From Pelotomaculum sp. UBA4789 (GTDB lineage: Bacteria; Bacillota; Desulfotomaculia; Desulfotomaculales; Pelotomaculaceae), in NCBI GenBank assembly GCA_002402945.1, contig DHGV01000001.1, forward strand, positions 1 through 64,000: DNA of 64,000 nucleotides, written 5' to 3'. Below the pieces are notes generated by a model. That model searched no databases. It saw only the letters and a program-made list of their open reading frames with translations, and was not told the origin of the DNA. How positions within the stretch are numbered: position 1 is the stretch's first letter; every line of letters starts with the position of its first letter. A program made the translations under genes and the position numbers. Shown piece after piece: positions 58,820 through 64,000 of the stretch.

Positions 58820-60052
58820 CTATTTCCCGTAAAGCCTGAGGTCCCAAGCCGATTTGCTGCCGGCAACTAGCTGCAGGATCCACCTTGTCATGGCCACAGC
58901 TGTGAACAGGCTGGCAATAACACCGATGGAAAGCGTGATGCCGAAGCCTTTAATCGGCCCGGTGCCGAAATAGTACAATATCATGCCGGCAATCAGCGTG
59001 GTTACGTGCGAATCCAGGACAGCCACAAAGGCCCGCTTAAATCCGGCGTCAATGGCTGACCGGAGCGACTTTCCGGCCCACAGTTCCTCCTTCAGCCGTT
59101 CAAAAATAATGATATTTGTATCCACGGCCATGCCCATCGACAGGAGGAAGCCCGCCACACCGGGCAGGGTCATTGTTACATGCAGCCCGGCATATATCAA
59201 TAAAACTATCAGGGTGTAGATGATTAGGGCCAGGTTGGCCACTAATCCGGGCACCCGGTAATACCCGATCATGAATAAAAATATGACACCAATACCAGCC
59301 AGCCCGGCTGCTACAGATTTGTGCAGCGAATCAGCTCCGAGGGTCGGTCCTACCGTCCTTTTTTCCATCACTTCCACTTTTACCGGCAGGGCGCCGGAAC
59401 GCAGCAGGATAGCAACGTTATGGGCCTCTTCCAGCGATGCATAAGGAGAGATCTGCGCCTTGCCGTTCGGTATGGCCTCACGCACAGTAGGCGACTGCAC
59501 CACTACCCCATCTAACACTATAGTAATCTTTTTGCCGACGTTTGCCGCGGTGACATCGGCGAATATTTTGGCGCCGTCCGGCTCAAACTCCAGGTTAACC
59601 TCCGGCTGGCCGCCCTGGCCAGTACCCTCCTGGGCAGTTTTCAGCTGGCGGCCGGTCAGGACTGTTTTGCCGTCTTCCGTCTTGAATTCCAGATAGGCTG
59701 TCTTGATCAAATTTCGCACTGCCTCATCCGGATCACTCACACCAGCGAGTTCAACAATGATCCGCCGTGTGCCCTGCAGCTGGACAATAGGCTCTGCAAC
59801 ACCAAAAGCGTTGACCCTGTTTTCAATGATGGCCATCGCCTGTTTTACCCTTTCATCAGTAACAGTCGCCTCCGGCGTATCTACAGCCTCAAGCACCACG
59901 TAAACGCCGCCTTTTAAATCCAGGCCCTGCCTGATTAAATTTGTAAAAGGAATCCAGCTTACCCCCGGAATTAACGGTCGGATGGCCAGGACAGATATGA
60001 TCGCCACGACCAGTACAATGCCAGCCAATTTCAGGATCTTATCCCACTTCAT
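58820..60052 (-). CDS. secD: Protein translocase subunit SecD
   Basis: 410 aa, start ATG after GGAGGTTGGAG. N-terminal helix, a shortened P1 domain (GLDLKGGVYVVLEAVD, ERVKQAMAIIENRVNAFGVAEPIVQLQG in parts), then six transmembrane helices with SMGMAVDTNIIIFERLKEEL. It is shorter than E. coli SecD (615) but normal for Firmicutes with separate secD and secF. It functions with SecF and YajC. The HD-domain gene lies upstream with a gap of 33 bases. Confidence 0.95.
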   Translation of the reverse strand: MKWDKILKLAGIVLVVAIISVLAIRPLIPGVSWIPFTNLIRQGLDLKGGVYVVLEAVDTPEATVTDERVKQAMAIIENRVNAFGVAEPIVQLQGTRRIIVELAGVSDPDEAVRNLIKTAYLEFKTEDGKTVLTGRQLKTAQEGTGQGGQPEVNLEFEPDGAKIFADVTAANVGKKITIVLDGVVVQSPTVREAIPNGKAQISPYASLEEAHNVAILLRSGALPVKVEVMEKRTVGPTLGADSLHKSVAAGLAGIGVIFLFMIGYYRVPGLVANLALIIYTLIVLLIYAGLHVTMTLPGVAGFLLSMGMAVDTNIIIFERLKEELWAGKSLRSAIDAGFKRAFVAVLDSHVTTLIAGMILYYFGTGPIKGFGITLSIGVIASLFTAVAMTRWILQLVAGSKSAWDLRLYGK

Positions 60053-60085
60053 TTATCTCCAACCTCCATAATTCAAAAACTTAAA

Positions 60086-60745
60086 CTATAGTAACTTGGC
60101 GCCGTTGATCACCAGTTCAAATTTACATTTTAAAAAAGTTGATGCCCGCCGGCACATGATCATGCGGCTCAGAAATATTTCAAAATATTCCATAACCGGG
60201 CAGATATCAATGTCAATCGTCAATTCCATCGTGATGGTGCGCTTGTCGTCGGCGACCCAGAGGAAAGAGTGTTCAACAGCATAATTGACCCGGTCGTGGA
60301 TATCAAAAGTCGCAAAATCAGGGTTGCGGACCCTGGACCGGTGCACATCAGACTTGTCTCCAATGATCAAGGCTGCTGCCACACTGTTTACGGCATGGCC
60401 GTACTGTTCCTCGTGATTGGCTATCGCGGAAATCACAGTAGCTATTTCATCAGGGTGCATCCCCATCTGCATCAGGATCGGGTAGGCCATGACCGCCCCG
60501 GATATGCCGTGGTCGTTGCGGCTGACCACATTTCCGATGTCATGTATGTACCCCGCGATGGCGGCCAGTTCTGCCTGTCTTTCTGAGTATCCCAGCCGTT
60601 CCATTACGTTTTTGGCAATGCTGGAAACAAGGCTTACATGGCGGTAACTATGCTCTGTAAACCCCATCACACCCAGATATTTATTCCCTTTGCGGATAAA
60701 GGCGTCGATCACAGGGTCTTTTTTCATATCTTCCAGGGTTACCAT
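60086..60745 (-). CDS. HD-domain phosphohydrolase
   Basis: 219 aa. HD residues: HSYRHVSLV, GYIHDIGNVVSRNDHGISG and the distal Asp in IIGDKSDVHRSR, a complete HD set for two metals. The C-terminal domain (TMELTIDIDICPVMEYFEIFLSRM) resembles a small alpha/beta tail seen in related YfdR-like proteins. A nucleotide or nucleotide-derived substrate is likely but unknown. It sits between secD and yajC in the conserved export-tRNA modification cluster, as in several Peptococcaceae. Regulation is unknown. Confidence 0.82.
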   Translation of the reverse strand: MVTLEDMKKDPVIDAFIRKGNKYLGVMGFTEHSYRHVSLVSSIAKNVMERLGYSERQAELAAIAGYIHDIGNVVSRNDHGISGAVMAYPILMQMGMHPDEIATVISAIANHEEQYGHAVNSVAAALIIGDKSDVHRSRVRNPDFATFDIHDRVNYAVEHSFLWVADDKRTITMELTIDIDICPVMEYFEIFLSRMIMCRRASTFLKCKFELVINGAKLL

Positions 60746-60854
60746 AACCGGTTACAACCCCCTACCAGGGATGTGATACCCTCTCCGGGCATACATTTAA
60801 TTTTATAATATAATATCGGAAGAAATGACCCAAGTAATGAGATCCACTAATTCA

Positions 60855-60890
60855 GGAAAAAGAGTAGACTGCCGGTCTACTCTTTTTTTT
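60855..60890. terminator. Bidirectional terminator after yajC
   Basis: AGAGTAGA pairs with TCTACTCT around CTGCCGG; T8 follows on the plus strand and T5 on the minus. It directly follows the yajC stop codon, so the sec/HD genes beyond it probably start from their own promoter. Confidence 0.75.
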
Positions 60891-61185
60891 ACGGCGTTCC
60901 CTTGTCTACTGCTTCTTCCCTGTTTACAACCTGGGAGATAGCGGTCTTCAGGAACTCCATCCGGACATTATCGGCGACCTCCAGGATAATGGAATTATCT
61001 TTTATTTTTTCTATGGTGCCGTAGATCCCGCCGATGGTAATCACTTTGTCGTTTGTCTTGATATTACTGATCATTTCCTGGTGTTTTTTCTGACGCTGCT
61101 GCTGGGGCCGGATCATCAGGAAATAAAGTATAGCAAACAGCCCAACGATATACAGCAGGGATATCAACTGGGAATTATTAGCCAC
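60889..61185 (-). CDS. yajC: Preprotein translocase subunit YajC
   Basis: 98 aa. One N-terminal helix (LLYIVGLFAILYFLMIRPQQQRQKKHQ) and the cytosolic VITIGGIYGTIEKIKDNSIILEVADNVRMEFL domain in its GGIYGTIEKI part are typical. It associates with SecDF. AAAGGAGGCC precedes the ATG. It follows tgt after 77 bases, as in most bacteria. Confidence 0.93.
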   Translation of the reverse strand: MANNSQLISLLYIVGLFAILYFLMIRPQQQRQKKHQEMISNIKTNDKVITIGGIYGTIEKIKDNSIILEVADNVRMEFLKTAISQVVNREEAVDKGTP

Positions 61186-61262
61186 TATCAGGCCTCCTTT
61201 CTTTTTTTTATTTCTTCTTGCGCGCTGTGAATTCCTTTTTTTTAAGGGAATTTTATCAGATA

Positions 61263-62390
<1,128 letters not shown>

Positions 62391-63416
62391 TCATATAATA
62401 AGCATGGCGTCTCCGAAACTAAAAAACCTGTACCGCTTCTCGACAGCTTCCTTGTAAGCCGCCATGACTTTTTCCCTGCCGGCCAGGGCTGAGACCATCA
62501 TCAGCAGGGTTGATTTCGGCAGGTGAAAGTTGGTAACCATGCCATTGATTACTTTAAATTTATAGCCGGGATAGATAAAGATCCCGGTCCAGCCGGAGCA
62601 CGGGCAAAGCCTGCCGTATTCATCAGCAGCGCTTTCCAGGCAGCGGACAGTAGTTGTGCCGACAGCGATGACTCTGCCGCCGCAGTCCCTGGCAGCGTTA
62701 ACAGCCGCTGCTGTATCCGCTGAGACTTCATAATATTCCTCGTGCATGCGGTGCTTGGTGATGTCCTCCACTTTGACCGGCCGGAAGGTGCCCAGCCCGA
62801 CATGCAGCAGCACCGGCACTACAGTGACGCCCATTTTTCTGATCCGCTCCAGCAGTTCCTCTGAGAAATGCAGCCCAGCCGTGGGGACTGCCGCCGACCC
62901 CGCCAGCCGGGCATAGATAGTCTGGTATCGATCCTTGTCCAAAAGAGGTTTCTTGATATAAGGCGGCAGCGGCATCACACCCAGCTCATCCAGAATCTCT
63001 TCAAAGGGGCCCTCGAAATCCATCTCAACTACCCGTCCGCCGTAATCAGTGTCTTCCAGTATCCTGCACGCCAGCAGATCTTTTTTGAAAATCACTGTGG
63101 CGCCTGCCCTGACTTTTTTGCCAGGCCGGACGAGGGCCTCCCATCGTTTGGCATCCAACTGCTTAAGCAGGAGGACTTCTACGCGGGCCCCGGTGTTTTG
63201 CTTGCTCCCCAACAGCCGGGCAGGGATAACTTTCGTATCGTTGATCACCAGGGTGTCCCCTGGTTCCAGGTAATCACACAGATCCGTAAAACTGCGGTGT
63301 TCAAAATCCTCCCTGTCCAGACGGACCACCATCAGCCGTGAAGCATCCCTGTCCGTAACAGGCTCCTGGGCAATTAAATCTTGTGGCAGGTAATAATCAA
63401 AATCAGAAATATCCAC
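62391..63416 (-). CDS. queA: tRNA preQ1-34 S-adenosylmethionine ribosyltransferase-isomerase
   Basis: 341 aa. It moves the ribosyl part of SAM to preQ1 in tRNA. DYYLPQDLIAQEPVTDRDASRLMV, NDTKVIPARLLG, GSAAVPTAGLHFSEELL, HVGLGTFRPVKVEDI and NFHLPKSTLLMMVSALAG are standard. ATG start at 63416. It is the first gene of queA-tgt-yajC; the 255 bases upstream (63417-63671) are AT-rich and hold scattered AATCCTG words in both orientations, but no gene. Confidence 0.96.
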   Translation of the reverse strand: MDISDFDYYLPQDLIAQEPVTDRDASRLMVVRLDREDFEHRSFTDLCDYLEPGDTLVINDTKVIPARLLGSKQNTGARVEVLLLKQLDAKRWEALVRPGKKVRAGATVIFKKDLLACRILEDTDYGGRVVEMDFEGPFEEILDELGVMPLPPYIKKPLLDKDRYQTIYARLAGSAAVPTAGLHFSEELLERIRKMGVTVVPVLLHVGLGTFRPVKVEDITKHRMHEEYYEVSADTAAAVNAARDCGGRVIAVGTTTVRCLESAADEYGRLCPCSGWTGIFIYPGYKFKVINGMVTNFHLPKSTLLMMVSALAGREKVMAAYKEAVEKRYRFFSFGDAMLII

Positions 63417-63671
63417 TTGTATCAGTTAGCTCCTAAAATTCCCCGGTCTGCTAAAATAGCCGGAAAAAATAATAAATAAAACAATTTGACATGATTAACA
63501 GGATTTAAATCGATTAACTGGATTTAAATTTAATTATTTGAAATTCCATTATTCACCATACTCAAGGGCAAAAGATTAATAAAAATCAAATCCGTAATCT
63601 TTTTGAATTAATCCTGTAAATCCTAATAATCCTGCAAGTCCGGTCAATTTGTTTGCTTAAAAGTTAAATTG

Positions 63672-64000
63672 TCAGCGGCCGTAGTCATCAGCAAATTTAA
63701 TTCCCGAATAATAGTATTTCAAAATCTCCTGGTAATCATAGCCTTTCTGGGCCATGCCGCGGGCCCCGTACTGAGACATCCCCAACCCGTGCCCCCAGCC
63801 GCTGCCTTTAAACCCTATGACGGTCAGGTTACCTCTGCTGTCATATTTATTGGTAAATTTGAACAGCGCACTTTTCAGGCCGAGCGCAGACCTCACTTTA
63901 TCAGCGTTCTTGATTTCAACCCGCAAGGACTTCCCATCCGCCCCTGTACCTTTTACGGCGATCTCCATAACCCTGGCGCCCGATGATGTGCGCTCCAGCT
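63672..64000 (-). CDS. SpoIID/LytB-domain protein, C-terminal part
   Basis: The 5' part runs off the window end; the frame is open to 64000 (LERTSSGARVMEIAVKG precedes the first in-window Met at 63968). It carries the C-terminal end of the SpoIID domain: GFKGSGWGHGLGMSQYGARGMAQ and GYDYQEILKYYYSG. SpoIID is a lytic transglycosylase acting in engulfment during sporulation; related LytB domains occur in vegetative proteins. The usual Glu lies upstream, outside the window. It suggests a spore-forming host. Confidence 0.9.
   Translation of the reverse strand, partial: LERTSSGARVMEIAVKGTGADGKSLRVEIKNADKVRSALGLKSALFKFTNKYDSRGNLTVIGFKGSGWGHGLGMSQYGARGMAQKGYDYQEILKYYYSGIKFADDYGR

Noticed and set aside
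63417..63671. AT-rich region with repeated AATCCTG/CAGGATT words, possibly a CRISPR remnant
   Set aside because: The words vary in spacing and orientation and no constant repeat-spacer pattern exists.

Overview
The window looks like a chromosomal stretch from an anaerobic, spore-forming clostridium of the Peptococcaceae type (Desulfotomaculum/Pelotomaculum-like). This is an inference from gene content: a SpoIID-type sporulation protein, two T-box leaders, IreB, DUF1292, DUF896, an Rrf2-NifU-MnmA iron-sulfur/thiolation cluster, a molybdate operon, CbiZ, and the Firmicute order queA-tgt-yajC-secD-secF-recJ-apt-rel-dtd-hisS-aspS. Nearly all genes lie on the minus strand. No tRNA, rRNA, CRISPR array or prophage was seen.

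Layout. 0-3 kb: small membrane or unknown proteins, a DUF169 protein and an EamA transporter with a histidine-rich tail. 3.3-9.4 kb: one molybdenum operon, read right to left as Cys-rich P-loop GTPase, soluble ABC ATPase, signal-less substrate-binding protein, modD, modA, modB, modC. It starts at a clear sigma-A promoter overlapped by a palindrome. 9.6-11.2 kb: a PAS histidine kinase split at an 8-base G tract. 11.3-18.9 kb: a tryptophan-specific T-box, an IS200-like MITE candidate, then trpE-G-D-C-B-A and aroF; trpF is absent. 19-28 kb: accessory genes (phosphoribosyltransferase, old-yellow-enzyme homologue, BCAT, L,D-transpeptidase, RidA, prenyltransferase-fold protein, flavodoxin-like reductase, VOC protein, CbiZ, molybdopterin-domain lipoprotein). 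28-37 kb: DEAD helicase, LapA, zincin, U32 protease-like TrhP, MltG, VanW, DUF1292, RuvX, ferredoxin-fused aldo/keto reductase, IreB. 37-44 kb: an ArgA-like acetyltransferase, alaS, mnmA, nifU, an Rrf2 regulator, rarA, trxA. 44-64 kb: 6S RNA, aspS, hisS with a His T-box, dtd, rel, apt, recJ, secF/secD, yajC, tgt, queA and the end of a SpoIID gene.

Two patterns cut across the window. First, five genes in the first 28 kb are each broken by an apparent indel in a homopolymer run (positions about 464, 11006, 23992, 26024 and 28279). This suggests sequencing error, or slippage at the G8 tract. Second, several families of intergenic palindromes recur, including five copies of a CAAGAGAACCGTCCCCTTG unit.

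The strongest candidate for an undescribed system is the GTPase, TM-less ABC ATPase and cytosolic binding-protein trio that heads the molybdate operon. It looks like an intracellular metal-handling device rather than an importer.
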